The notes beneath the pieces were generated by a model. It was not told the DNA's origin and did not search any database. It saw nothing but the letters and a program-made list of their open reading frames with translations. A stretch of 64,000 nucleotides of DNA from Mastigocoleus testarum BC008 (GTDB lineage: Bacteria; Cyanobacteriota; Cyanobacteriia; Cyanobacteriales; Nostocaceae): NCBI RefSeq assembly GCF_001456025.1, contig NZ_LMTZ01000090.1:79222-143221 (forward strand), read 5' to 3'. A program made the position numbers and the translations under genes. Every line of letters begins with the position of its first letter. The stretch's first letter is position 1. This document shows, in pieces, positions 19,085 through 28,479 of this stretch.

Positions 19085-20182
19085 ATGACAAATCTACCGC
19101 CTAATCCCCAAGATTCAGAGAATTTAACTGAAGCAGAATCTCAACAACTGCTGCAAAAACTGCGGCAAAAACAAGGTAACTGGGTAGAATGGGGCAAAGA
19201 AATCGCCAAGTTACAAAAATCAGGTTATAGTCCCCAAATAATTTTTGAGGCAACCGGTTTTGAACCAATTCAACAAAACCAAGTGATTGTTGGCGCACAG
19301 GTCTATCATTCTATAGTAAAAGCGAACGCATCAGAAGCAGTACAATCGCACTATTGGGAAAGGGGAAGCGATGTATTGTATGAATTACGTATGCTTACCC
19401 AAGAAGAGCGAGCAACAGCGGCTGAATTAACCCATCATCACCAGCTCGATATGGATTCAGCACGGGAAATTGCTAGAGCAATCAAAGATTTTTCTCGTTT
19501 ACCAAAATTACCGGCTGGTTTTTCCCAACATCCAGGGGATGCAGTTGCTTATCAATGTTGGAAATTAGCTCGTCAGAAATCAGATTTACAAGAACGTTCA
19601 CGTTTGATTGCTAAAGGTTTAAAATTTGCAGCTTCAGATAGTGCAAGAAAACAAGTAGAACAATTATTAACTGATTTTACCGTTGTTCCAAAGAAACCGG
19701 CTCCCCATTTACCTTTGTATCGTCCGGAGTCGGAATCTGACTTACCCCGGTTAGTTGCTGTTGCTGGGGAACTACCTTTATCCCCTTCAGAATTACAAGC
19801 AGTTCCCTCATTTAAAGAGGAAGGTGTTTTTGGGATAGTTAAATCTAGTGGTGAACAAACTTGGGTAGCTTTACCAGGTTGGCAAGTTATATTAAATTCT
19901 CAAGATCCAGTAGTTATTATTTGTAATAGCGATATACTCCCAACTGATACTCAAACTTCTCCCGAATCAGTATTAGTAGTAATCGATCGCGCCCAAACAG
20001 AATGGGATGCTAATAGTTATTTTGCTGTAGAAAATTCTACAGAGGAGAATTCACAAATTGATTTTCAGTGGTTTGAAACACAGCCAGAAGTATCGATACT
20101 TGGGCGTATAGTTGTGATTATCCGTCCTAAGAGAATTTTAGATGAAGAAATTACCAAAGATGCTTGGCAAATAGATGAGTAG
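19085..20182 (+). CDS. raf1: RuBisCO accumulation factor 1
   Basis: 365 residues. Matches the Raf1 chaperone throughout: an N-terminal alpha domain (about 15-200) with GNWVEWGKEIAKLQK and ELRMLTQEERATAAELTHHH, a linker around 195-215, and a C-terminal beta domain (about 215-360) ending in GRIVVIIRPKR. Raf1 dimers bind RbcL dimers and promote assembly of the RuBisCO L8 core before RbcS joins. No rbc genes lie in the window. It is transcribed away from the response regulator. Confidence 0.93.
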   Translation: MTNLPPNPQDSENLTEAESQQLLQKLRQKQGNWVEWGKEIAKLQKSGYSPQIIFEATGFEPIQQNQVIVGAQVYHSIVKANASEAVQSHYWERGSDVLYELRMLTQEERATAAELTHHHQLDMDSAREIARAIKDFSRLPKLPAGFSQHPGDAVAYQCWKLARQKSDLQERSRLIAKGLKFAASDSARKQVEQLLTDFTVVPKKPAPHLPLYRPESESDLPRLVAVAGELPLSPSELQAVPSFKEEGVFGIVKSSGEQTWVALPGWQVILNSQDPVVIICNSDILPTDTQTSPESVLVVIDRAQTEWDANSYFAVENSTEENSQIDFQWFETQPEVSILGRIVVIIRPKRILDEEITKDAWQIDE

Positions 20183-20534
20183 CGGTCGGAAATTGGGAAT
20201 TGGGGAGTTGGGGAAAGTGTGGAAAGTGTGGGGAGTGTGGGGAGTGTGGGAGGATGGGGAAGAGAAAATTACTCATTCTTACTCATTACTCATTACTCAT
20301 TACCCATTACCCATTACCAATTACCCATTACCAATTGCCCATTAATCATAAATAAGTATTTCAAACAACATTATCTACACACTTTGAAACATAAAAATGT
20401 TTTCTTCAAGAATAGTTTAAATAAATATAGCTTTACTTTAATATAACTACGTAATTTATGTAAGATAAACTACTACAAACAGCATAATTAAATAACTAAA
20501 ATAGAATGGAAACCCTGGACAGCAAAGACATCTT

Positions 20535-20563
20535 CCCAGTCCCACCAGACTGGGTTTTTTTTT
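20535..20563 (+). terminator. Rho-independent terminator
   Basis: A 7-bp perfect stem CCCAGTC/GACTGGG with a six-base loop is followed by nine T. It lies about 350 bp behind raf1, so it may end a raf1 read-through transcript or an unannotated small RNA that begins in the preceding region. Confidence 0.8.
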
Positions 20564-20597
20564 CTCAAAATTCTCTCACAAAAGCCTTATGCAGGAG

Positions 20598-20690
<93 letters not shown>

Positions 20691-20755
20691 GGAACCCTTA
20701 GGCTTAAAACCCCAGAAATGAAAATCTTTTAGATTAAAACCTTGAGATATAAAAC

Positions 20756-20890
20756 CTAACAGTTTAGAACTTTAACATTTAGAACCCTGAAATTTAGAAT
20801 CCTGAAATTTAGAACCCTGAAACTTAAAACCTTGAAACTTAAAACCCTGAACTTTGAAACCTTGGAAATAACAAACCTTAAACCTAAAGC
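20756..20890. repeat. Imperfect tandem repeat, units of about 17 bp
   Basis: Repeated AATTTAGAACCCTGAA-like units with drift (AACTTAAAACCCTGAA, AACCTTAAACCTAAAG). No coding sense. Confidence 0.8.
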
Positions 20891-21291
20891 CTTTAAAATT
20901 AAAGCTTTGCAAAACGACACTCACACCTATAATAAATTAAAGCGATTCTAAGCAAATCTCTCCTGAGACATATGGGATGTAACATTAGGTACATCTACTC
21001 AACTGAGATAACGAGTAATGCCAGCATAAGCAGGGCGTGTTAGCATTCGTCGCTCGCGGCGCGGTCTAGCGGGACACGTAAGTGTACACAGCGCACAGTA
21101 ATGAATAAGCTCTGCACATCAAAGTCTGAACCCATCAGCGTATCACCCAACTTCTTACTCTTTACTCGTTACTCTAGAAACTCCTCACGCTCAACAATAC
21201 TTAGAAATTAACTAGTACATCGCGGCGGAGAGGAGATAAAGCACCTGTTTATAAAAGGTCAAAACTAGAAAAAACAGTATTTTTGAATTTT

Positions 21292-21370
21292 GACTTATGT
21301 CCAGTGGACACTCTATGCTAATGACTTATATCCTACAGACACGCTTCCGCTAATGATTTCCGCACAGGGG
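21292..21370 (-). repeat. Stop-adjacent repeat, copy 1
   Basis: ACTTATGTCCAGTGGACAC..TATGCTAATGACTTA followed by a second, diverged unit ending TTTCCGCACAG. It ends 2 bp before the stop codon of the minus-strand gene at 21373. Two other copies (27685 and 35937) also sit directly behind minus-strand stop codons. The GTCC/GGAC arms can form a short hairpin. Confidence 0.8.
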
Positions 21371-21372
21371 TA

Positions 21373-21741
21373 CTAAAGCCAATCTCCATAAAGTGGAATG
21401 TCATCCACTTTGATTTCAAATGGTGCTCCTTGACCTTGTGGAGGATAAACTCGGATTTTAGCCTTATTGGTAAATCTTTCAAGACGATTACCCAACTGTG
21501 GGATATCGTTGAGTATGTACCAGTAAGTTTCCATGTCTGGACAGTGAATTATCAAAGTCAGAGGTAATAGTTTAATTGCAATTCGCCAACGACAATGAGA
21601 TAGTAAAACTCGTGTAATGCGATCGCAAGCTTGCAAGAAAAGTTTGGAAGTGAATTCTTCCAATTCTCGACGCAATAGTTGGTCGTTGAGAGACTTACTC
21701 TCTGGTGGTAGATCGTCCGGAGAAAGGAAAGATTTTTCCAT
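21373..21741 (-). CDS. Conserved-looking hypothetical protein, 122 aa
   Basis: 122 residues, not recognised. The first 20 are polar (PDDLPPESKSLND). The middle is a mixed helix/strand fold (ITRVLLSHCRWRIAIKLLPLTLIIHCPD) and the C-terminus ends FEIKVDDIPLYGDWL. No signal peptide or membrane segment. Codon use and composition look genuine. It stands alone, with repeats on both sides, and no function can be proposed. Confidence 0.7.
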   Translation of the reverse strand: MEKSFLSPDDLPPESKSLNDQLLRRELEEFTSKLFLQACDRITRVLLSHCRWRIAIKLLPLTLIIHCPDMETYWYILNDIPQLGNRLERFTNKAKIRVYPPQGQGAPFEIKVDDIPLYGDWL

Positions 21742-21894
21742 CTTAATAACCCCTTGGTAGAGTTAAGGACTAGGGATTAGGTATTGGGGATTAGGGATTG
21801 GCGTTAGCATAGCGTGACGCGTTAGCAAAGCGTTAGCAAGGTGCAGGGCGTAACGTAAGCACAGACACCTCTGTGTCTATACCGTCATATAGGG

Positions 21895-21961
21895 ATTGGA
21901 CGAGATATCATTTTCCCAGTCTCCAGTCCCCAGTCCCCAGTCCCCAGTCCCCAATCCCCAA
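21895..21961. repeat. CCCCAGT heptamer tandem run
   Basis: About eight heptamers (CCCCAGT/CCCCAAT) run up to the stop codon of the oxidoreductase gene. The same heptamer occurs at about 42921-42960 and 47858-47890. Confidence 0.85.
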
Positions 21962-22963
21962 TCAAATATAAGTCCGTACCTGTTGGTTATAGCGTTGGAG
22001 GCTTTCAAGGTTTTTTTGCAAACTAACAGAACAAGGTTTAAGCAGTAAAGTCTCTAGATCCAGTTGATCTTTAAGCTTCTTAATTTGGTCGCGACAGTGA
22101 GAGACATCACCAATAATTGAATTACTAAGTAAATAGTCCTCGTCGTAACAAATATTGTTGCGGTTGAATAACTTGGATTGATTCCTGTTGTTTGGCTGCA
22201 TTACAGCAGCATTAGCTTGCATTTTTTTGCTGAAGGAGCGAATAAAAGGTAAAGCCTGAGTTAATGCTTCCTCTTGAGTCTCAGCTACAAAGAAGAAACG
22301 CGCCAAGATGAATTGTTCCACACCATTAGAATTAATACTGCGATACTTGGCGATGGTTTGCTTTAATCTCTCCAATGCAAATGGAGGTCCCCCCATCAAA
22401 CCAAAAGAATACTTTGCAGCAAAAGTAATTGCTCGATCGTCTCCGCTAGCTATATAGGTCGGAATTGGTTTTTGTACGGGTTTTGGATGAACCGTTACTC
22501 GATCGCATTGATAATATTGCCCATTAAAGGTTACTTCAGTTTCATATAAAAGTTTATGAACCAACGCCATTGCTTCTAATGCTTTGGTACGAGATTCACT
22601 CATATCCGTGGCAAAATGTTTATACTGCTCAGGGAAAGGTCCACCTTTAGCAATACCGAGGGCTAATCTTCCTTGAGATAAATTATCAAGGGTAGCGAGA
22701 TCTTCGGCGACACGAATAGGGTTATGAAACGCTAGCAACACTGCTGCTGAGCCTAACCGGATAGTCGATGTCATCCCCGCCAAATGAGCCAATAGCACCA
22801 AAATCGAAGGACTGAGATTAAAGTCATTGAAATGACGTTCTGCAACCCAAGCTTCTTCAAAATCTAGAGTTTGGGCATATTTTACCAGCGACACCTGCTC
22901 CTCTATGGCACGACGGGTATCCTGATGATAATTTTCGTAGTTACAGAAAATTCCGGTTTTCAT
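21962..22963 (-). CDS. LLM-class flavin-dependent monooxygenase (luciferase-like)
   Basis: 333 residues forming a bacterial luciferase-like TIM barrel: MKTGIFCNYENYH at the start, the AWVAERHFNDF motif around 40, the IRLGSAAVLLAFHNPIRVAE region, and GRLALGIAKGG. These enzymes use reduced flavin supplied by a reductase to oxygenate or reduce small molecules; the substrate cannot be told from sequence. It lies 20 bp downstream of a small hypothetical gene on the same strand, probably in one transcript. Confidence 0.88.
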   Translation of the reverse strand: MKTGIFCNYENYHQDTRRAIEEQVSLVKYAQTLDFEEAWVAERHFNDFNLSPSILVLLAHLAGMTSTIRLGSAAVLLAFHNPIRVAEDLATLDNLSQGRLALGIAKGGPFPEQYKHFATDMSESRTKALEAMALVHKLLYETEVTFNGQYYQCDRVTVHPKPVQKPIPTYIASGDDRAITFAAKYSFGLMGGPPFALERLKQTIAKYRSINSNGVEQFILARFFFVAETQEEALTQALPFIRSFSKKMQANAAVMQPNNRNQSKLFNRNNICYDEDYLLSNSIIGDVSHCRDQIKKLKDQLDLETLLLKPCSVSLQKNLESLQRYNQQVRTYI

Positions 22964-22983
22964 TATTTGCGATCGCCGTTTTT

Positions 22984-23319
22984 TTAGACTTCAAGCAAAT
23001 GCAAATCGAACCACAAACGCGGATCTGCATGTTTTAATTTTGACATTGGATCTCGCAAGAGGCGGGAAGAATTTAAAAAAACTACCTGAGCTAATCCCAT
23101 ATTTTCTGCGATTTCTCTGAAAATATTCTTTTTTGTTTCTATATAGGGCAACATTTCCTCACAACAATAAATCCCTATATATCGCAGACGTTTTTTTGGT
23201 CTGCCCCAATAACTAGTTATTACTTTCACATAGCAGCCATCTAGTAACTTACCAATTTTTGGATAATACAGATCGACAAGCCTTGTGAATTCTTTGGCTA
23301 GGATGTCTTCTTTAATCAT
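22984..23319 (-). CDS. Hypothetical protein, 111 aa, upstream of the LLM oxidoreductase
   Basis: 111 residues, not recognised. Starts MIKEDILAKEFTRLVDLYY and ends LKHADPRLWFDLHLLEV. No signal or membrane segment. A basic central part (YWGRPKKRLRYIGIYCCEE) contains a Cys pair. The 20-bp gap to the monooxygenase suggests a shared transcript and possibly a shared pathway. Confidence 0.7.
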   Translation of the reverse strand: MIKEDILAKEFTRLVDLYYPKIGKLLDGCYVKVITSYWGRPKKRLRYIGIYCCEEMLPYIETKKNIFREIAENMGLAQVVFLNSSRLLRDPMSKLKHADPRLWFDLHLLEV

Positions 23320-23779
23320 TACAAAACATCTTTATGTAGCGCCTATCACAATATTAATATAGCATATTATTATCTTGAATTATCTACAATTAAATATGTT
23401 TTTATGCTTATTTTTTTCTAAATTTTTTATTAAATAGTTGCTTCTCAATATTTAATTATTCGCTCACAATAAAAACTAATATATCCTATTATTTATTCTT
23501 ATTTTATGTTTTATATTTTGATGGATAATGGTCATAGTTTAATGGGAATAATATAATTTTGTATTGATATTTTTTACACTTTGTCAGCAAGCCTATATAA
23601 AGAGTATTCTACAAAATAAAAGTTATATTTAAGGCTTTACAGCTTGAGATAAAATAAACACATAGTTTGAAAGATCCTAGATTTATTCAATAAGTTTATT
23701 CAATAAGTTTATTCAGAAATAAAAGCAATTTTTTAGAAATATAAAAATAACTTTTATAAATTTTAAAATTGTATAAAAT

Positions 23780-23872
23780 TCCTCCCTCGGGGGAGGTTAG
23801 GAGGGGGTTAGTTATTCTTAGGGAGGCTAGAAGGGCGTTAGTTAGGCTAGGAGGGGGTTAGTTATTCTTCCG
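23780..23872. repeat. GGGAGGCTAGGAGGGGGTTAGTTA repeat cluster
   Basis: CCTCCCTCGGGGGAGG forms a hairpin, followed by three copies of AGGAGGGGGTTAGTTA-like units. A related cluster is found at about 32357-32460. Confidence 0.75.
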
Positions 23873-23936
23873 GGAATTAGGTCACCTCTATCAATGCACC
23901 TACCCAAAATTAATATATCTATAATTTTTATAATTT

Positions 23937-24114
23937 TTAGGACTTACGCATTGACAGAATGAGGAAAATATGAGGTATGTATTTGAGGTATTAAACATCA
24001 ATTTTCCGATACCTTTTATGCAATTACTTTAATTATGGAATTATTGACAATAGTCTGAAACAACGTATTTTCGTTCATTTAGAGTAGTAAATTTGTACGA
24101 TGCGTAAGTCCTAA
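23937..24114. mobile_element. MITE-like element, 178 bp, with perfect 15-bp inverted ends
   Basis: TTAGGACTTACGCAT at 23937-23951 and its exact inverse at 24100-24114 bound an AT-rich non-coding core. A TA dinucleotide is placed symmetrically at each end, as expected for IS630/Tc1-type target duplication. Single-ended relatives occur at about 57073 (AGGACTTACGCA) and 12796. Confidence 0.88.
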
Positions 24115-24391
24115 TTTTATTATTCTTACCTTCATAGCAGTGACGAGAAATATCACAAATATTTCTTTAATTATTCCGATATAAATATAAAGTAACTAAA
24201 AAAAGCTGTGTAGAGAAATTCAGGTACAAGGCTTATTCACAATAAACATGAAGTACTTATTAAAGCTCCAAATATCATTATGCATCGAAGAACTGAAGTA
24301 TACTTCATTTTCTTGTCTATTCCCTGTTCCCTGTTCTCTATTTCCCAAACTGAAAAATTTGATATCTTACCTAATTTCAAGCCACTGTAAA

Positions 24392-24703
24392 CTATCGCAT
24401 ATTGCGTTCTGCTGCTAACATTTGCGCAATTAATTCAGGTAAGCTTTCAAGGTCTGTATTATTTTCCGTGACAGGTATAGGAGAATTAAATGTATAGCTT
24501 GGGTCACATTCTCCATTATCATATACTTGCAAGTGCCATCTGTCTGGCAAACCTTCTATTCCAAGCTCGACAACATACCAACTAACACCCAAAAGACGAG
24601 AACTAAATATGGTAAACCATCCCTGATATTTTTCTGGGATACTCCACTCAGACATCAGAAACTCTAATGCTATTTTCGCTGCGTCAGTTGAATTTAATAG
24701 CAT
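24392..24703 (-). CDS. Hypothetical protein, 103 aa
   Basis: 103 residues, not recognised. It is a small acidic alpha/beta protein (SWYVVELGIEGLPDRWHLQVYDNGECDPSYTF in the middle) without signal or membrane segments. It starts 2 bp after the stop of the gene at 24706, so the two are translationally coupled and probably functional partners. The domain shape resembles small cyanobacterial proteins encoded beside multi-gene signalling blocks, but I cannot assign a family. Confidence 0.72.
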   Translation of the reverse strand: MLLNSTDAAKIALEFLMSEWSIPEKYQGWFTIFSSRLLGVSWYVVELGIEGLPDRWHLQVYDNGECDPSYTFNSPIPVTENNTDLESLPELIAQMLAAERNMR

Positions 24704-24705
24704 TA

Positions 24706-24996
24706 CTAATTACCTTTTTTAGAACCTTCAGAAATATCGGGATATAACCCCAGTTCTTTGGAGAGTTCGCGAGCAACATGAATTAAGAATTTTGCTCCTT
24801 CTTGGTTACCCTCATGAGCAAATATTGTTGCAACTCTTAGGGCTGTACGAATAAAATCAGCATCAATTAATCCTGAATTAGCTTGCAAGACTTCTGGTTC
24901 TTCACCATTAGGAGCCTTAAGTAATTTATCGATTAATTGAAAATATTCGTTCTGACGTTCTGCTGGTATCTGTAGATTGGGATTTTCTTGTGTCAT
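24706..24996 (-). CDS. Small protein resembling the N-terminal leader of CHAT/TPR proteins
   Basis: 96 residues. The stretch LIDKLLKAPNGEEPEVLQAN, then SGLID and the helical AHEGNQEGAKFLIHVARELSKELG follow the pattern I recall from the first about 70 residues of many Nostocales CHAT or TPR proteins (ending around an A-x-x-L motif before the repeats begin). Here the module stands alone with no CHAT or TPR domain behind it. A role as an adaptor to such proteins is speculation. Coupled to the gene at 24392 with a 2-bp gap. Confidence 0.72.
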   Translation of the reverse strand: MTQENPNLQIPAERQNEYFQLIDKLLKAPNGEEPEVLQANSGLIDADFIRTALRVATIFAHEGNQEGAKFLIHVARELSKELGLYPDISEGSKKGN

Positions 24997-25117
24997 TTTT
25001 TTTGGGAGATTATAGTACTATCGGGTCAAAATTTACATGAAGTAATTGACCAGATAAATAATCGTGATTATGACTGATTATCCTATTTCTACATTTTTGA
25101 AAATGTACATTAGTAAC

Positions 25118-25450
25118 TTAATAATGACTGTGGTAAATTCTCTCTAATTTTTCAATTATTTTCTGTCGTTCAGTTGCGCGGTATTCTAAATATCCATCAA
25201 CTAAAAATACTAATACCCCTAAAAAAAGTAGGGAAAATCCAAATACTAATCCTAAAATATTAATAAATTGAGCATATTGCGAGCACATGAATACCTTTTC
25301 TAGAAGATTAGTATTACTGCAAAGTAAACTATTACTCGCAATAAGTTTGAGATGTTGTTGCCAAACTACAGAAAATACTAACAATCCTGGCATACATACC
25401 ACAAAACTGATAAATGCAACCTTGATAGGTTGTAAAATATTACATTTCAT
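25118..25450 (-). CDS. Small two-TM membrane protein, hypothetical
   Basis: 110 residues with two hydrophobic segments, about 10-30 (VAFISFVVCMPGLLVFSVVW) and 63-86 (INILGLVFGFSLLFLGVLVF). Between them is a loop with two cysteines (LLCSNTNLLEKVFMCS). The charged C-terminus (YRATERQKIIEKLERIYHSHY) is probably cytoplasmic. No family recognised. It lies 121 bp upstream of the 24706/24392 pair on the same strand. Confidence 0.65.
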   Translation of the reverse strand: MKCNILQPIKVAFISFVVCMPGLLVFSVVWQQHLKLIASNSLLCSNTNLLEKVFMCSQYAQFINILGLVFGFSLLFLGVLVFLVDGYLEYRATERQKIIEKLERIYHSHY

Positions 25451-26476
25451 TATGAGCTTACCCCAAAGTATTTTTACTCATAGGTTTGATAGTAGCGAGT
25501 AATATTATGAGTAATATTTTCCCTTGAAATATAATCTCTGGAAATATACGAATACAACAAGAATTAATTAAATTAAAATACTGCTTCTTGCTGCCCATAC
25601 TTGCTATTCAATATACAATAATTATATTTTTAAAAAAAATGGTATGTTAGTCAATAACATATATGACTTCTTAGATATAAATAAGCTTTAAACCATGCCT
25701 GTAAGGATTTAACTTAACTTTAGAAGAGAATTAAGAAATCCCCCCCGTAAAGGGGGGTAGAGGGGAATCTCTGCGTAAATCCTACCGTTTTTATATCAGC
25801 TGCCTGACAATACAATTTTTTACAGTTGGCAGATTAAGATTATTAAATTAATTAAATCTGTACTCAAAGTTTGGAACTCTCACCAAATAACCAGCAAAAA
25901 AAACTATCGGGTATGGGTACTAGTAATTTATCGCTATGGAACTAGTCTTTTGGGATAGTGGTTTGAGAATTACTGTACTCAAGTTGAATAGACCTAACTT
26001 ATGCTATTTAAGTACTTACGACCCTCTTATCTTCGTAAATCACCTGTACTCATTACATGAATTAAAGTTGTGAATGTACACTCTATCATTAGTAAAAATG
26101 TCTAAAGTTTTACGAAAAATATTGAACTATGTCAGCTTGTCTGATTCTTTATACAACATCTATTTTTATATTCCGGCCAAATTATAGTATTAAAGATGAA
26201 AAATATTGGAAGTAAAAATAGTGTAAATCAAAATATTAAATTCAATACATCTGAGAAGTCTCGCAAATTTTATATGCATTGAAAGTACTTTCTATTTTAG
26301 ATTAAATGTTAAGAGTTAACTGTTAAGCAATTTAGATGTTCAAAAACTATACGTAATCCTTACTTGTGGATGTTCTATTATTGGTAGAAATTGCTGTAAT
26401 GTAAAAAATGATATGAAATAAAAATCGTTTGAACATTAGTTAGATTATTAAATCTATAATTTAAGGGGTTCTAAAA
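25451..26476. other. 1.0-kb AT-rich region upstream of cysK
   Basis: Only one notable structure: CCCCCCGTAAAGGGGGG at about 25741-25757, a strong hairpin followed by TAGAGGGGAATCTC. No credible gene or known riboswitch; the cysK promoter must lie in its last part. Confidence 0.6.
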
Positions 26477-27436
26477 ATGCGCATTGCTAAAGACGTAACA
26501 GAACTAATTGGAAAAACTCCTTTGGTTGAGTTAGGAAAAATTCCTCAAAGTGAAGGATGCGTCGCCAGAATTGTTATTAAACTTGAAGGTATGAATCCTG
26601 CAGCTTCCGTCAAAGATAGAATTGCTGCGAGCATGATTAACGCTGCAGAAGCAGAAGGTTTAATCGAACCAGGAAAAAATACTTTAGTCGAACCAACATC
26701 TGGAAATACCGGAATTGGACTCGCGATGGTTGCAGCAGCACGAGGTTATCGTTTAATTTTGACAATGCCAGAAAGTATGAGCATGGAAAGACGAGCGATG
26801 TTGCGTGCTTATGGAGCAGATTTAGAATTAACACCAGCTAGTGAAGGGATGCGCGGTGCAATTGATAAAGCTAAAGAAATCGCCGAAAAGACGGACAATG
26901 CTTTTATTTTGCAACAATTCCGCAACCCTGCAAACCCAAAAATTCATCGTGAAACCACCGCAGAAGAAATTTGGAGCGATACAGACGGCGAAGTAGACTT
27001 TCTTGTTGCGGGTGTCGGTACCGGTGGTACAATTACCGGAGTTGCAGAAGTACTCAAAAAACGTAAAAGTACTTTTAAAGTTATTGCAGTTGAACCAACA
27101 AATAGCCCAGTGCTTTCCGGTGGACAACCGGGACCACACAAAATTCAAGGTATTGGTGCTGGATTTGTTCCAGAAGTGCTGCGTCAAGATTTGATTGATG
27201 AAGTAGTCACTGTTAGTGATGAAGAAGCAATGATTATGGGTAGACGTCTAGCGCGAGAAGAAGGTTTGTTATCTGGTATTTCTTCTGGTGCTGCTTTATG
27301 TGCAGCGATTAAAATAGCTCAGCGTCCGGAAAATGCTGGACGTTTGATTGTTGTGGTTCAACCATCCTTTGGGGAGCGTTATCTTAGTACTCCAATGTTT
27401 CAAGATTTAGGGAAACAAGTTACCAGGGTCGTTTAA
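26477..27436 (+). CDS. cysK: Cysteine synthase A (O-acetylserine sulfhydrylase)
   Basis: 319 residues, full length. PLP-lysine motif PAASVKDRIA (Lys near 40), the substrate loop EPTSGNTGIG, the phosphate-binding GTGGT motif around 180 and the late motif GISSGAA are all present. It makes cysteine from O-acetylserine and sulfide. AAGGGG lies 8-13 nt before the ATG. It stands alone; a TauE-like permease follows on the other strand, which may or may not be sulfur-related. Confidence 0.94.
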   Translation: MRIAKDVTELIGKTPLVELGKIPQSEGCVARIVIKLEGMNPAASVKDRIAASMINAAEAEGLIEPGKNTLVEPTSGNTGIGLAMVAAARGYRLILTMPESMSMERRAMLRAYGADLELTPASEGMRGAIDKAKEIAEKTDNAFILQQFRNPANPKIHRETTAEEIWSDTDGEVDFLVAGVGTGGTITGVAEVLKKRKSTFKVIAVEPTNSPVLSGGQPGPHKIQGIGAGFVPEVLRQDLIDEVVTVSDEEAMIMGRRLAREEGLLSGISSGAALCAAIKIAQRPENAGRLIVVVQPSFGERYLSTPMFQDLGKQVTRVV

Positions 27437-27684
27437 TTGGTAATTGGTAATTGGTAATTAATGATTGCTAGTTGGTAATTGAGAATTGCTAATGGGGGAA
27501 TGGAGAATAGGTAGGTTAAAGAAGAAAATGAATTATTGTAGATAATAAATAAATTTGTTAAATCTTCTTTCGAATCTAAATTTTTCCTTCTCATTCCCCC
27601 GATATATGACAGGTTGGTGAAAGTAAAGTAAGCATTCATCAAGCCTAAGAACTAAATAATAAAATACTTCTAAGTTTTGACTTT

Positions 27685-27730
27685 TTACTTATGTCCTACG
27701 GACACGCTATGCTAATGACTTCCGCGCAGC
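27685..27730 (-). repeat. Stop-adjacent repeat, copy 2
   Basis: ACTTATGTCCTACGGACACG followed by CTATGCTAATGACTTCCGCGCAG. It ends about 8 bp before the stop codon of the permease gene at 27739. This is the cleanest copy of the family. Confidence 0.85.
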
Positions 27731-27738
27731 ATTAATAT

Positions 27739-28479
27739 TTATTTATAAGGCATTAATCCTAAACCTTTGATTACTAATAGTATGGCGTAGATTAACATAA
27801 ATCCAGAAAATAAATTTTTATAAAAGTTTTGGGAGGTATTGGTAAACAAAAATTTTCCTAAAGTTAAGTAGATAGTGGCAGCAGCCAGAGAAAGTAATAA
27901 TATATCAATGGAAAAAACTTCTGGCTGAAATATTGCCAGGACAATGATTTGAATAGTTGCAAAAAATAAATAACAAAAAGCTACACAATTAAGAACTTTT
28001 TCTTTACTGGTATACTGACTGCTGGAAAAAACAGAAAGTAATGCTCCACCCATATTAGTAAAACCATGTACGACCCCCATGATAACCAAAAATGGTTTTT
28101 GGAATTTCAAAACTACTTCCTGCATCTTTTTTTCAAAGGAAGGTACTGTTCTAAGTAGTAAAGAAAGAATCAGGAAAATCGCAATCCCAAATTCTAGTTT
28201 TAGCTTGACCTGCGCGTACAAATAATAACTTAAAGATAGGACAACAAAGGGAAGACAAAATATTATAAAGTTCATTGCCATTTTCCGATCTATGTTGTCG
28301 CGGTCTTTAAACAATTGCAAAGAACTGATGGTAATTGATGGAGGTAAAAGAGTGGCTAAAGTAAATGAAAAGTCATTCCCTAATAGCAACATGGTGGGAG
28401 TACCAAATACTAGCAATCCCATTCCAAATAAGGATTGAATCGCAGAAAAAACTAATACAACAATTGCTGTTGTAAACAT
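27739..28479 (-). CDS. TauE/SafE-family membrane permease
   Basis: 246 residues with about seven or eight hydrophobic segments. Start at ATG 28479 behind an AGAGGCG ribosome binding site. The N-terminal half contains FGMGLLVFGTPTMLLLG, and the second half VIMGVVHGFTNMGGALLSVF, the paired G-rich helices of the sulfite-exporter (TauE/SafE) family. These carry sulfonates, sulfite or other anions; the substrate here is unknown. Convergent with cysK, with about 300 bp between. Confidence 0.8.
   Translation of the reverse strand: MFTTAIVVLVFSAIQSLFGMGLLVFGTPTMLLLGNDFSFTLATLLPPSITISSLQLFKDRDNIDRKMAMNFIIFCLPFVVLSLSYYLYAQVKLKLEFGIAIFLILSLLLRTVPSFEKKMQEVVLKFQKPFLVIMGVVHGFTNMGGALLSVFSSSQYTSKEKVLNCVAFCYLFFATIQIIVLAIFQPEVFSIDILLLSLAAATIYLTLGKFLFTNTSQNFYKNLFSGFMLIYAILLVIKGLGLMPYK

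Larger units (their letters stand above)
23320..24391. other. 1.07-kb AT-rich intergenic region with a MITE-like element
   Basis: Contains repeated GGGAGGTTAGGAGGGGGTTAG words (about 23780-23870) and the 178-bp inverted-repeat element at 23937. The rest is AT-rich and I see no gene or RNA. Confidence 0.7.

Noticed and set aside
25741..25757. CCCCCCGTAAAGGGGGG as a riboswitch or attenuator of cysK
   Set aside because: It is about 720 bp upstream and matches the simple GGGG-rich hairpins found in other cyanobacterial spacers; no aptamer-like structure surrounds it.
26828..27187. Minus-strand frame of 119 codons inside cysK
   Set aside because: An antisense shadow of a highly conserved gene; translation shows biased Cys/Phe/Asn composition without a domain.
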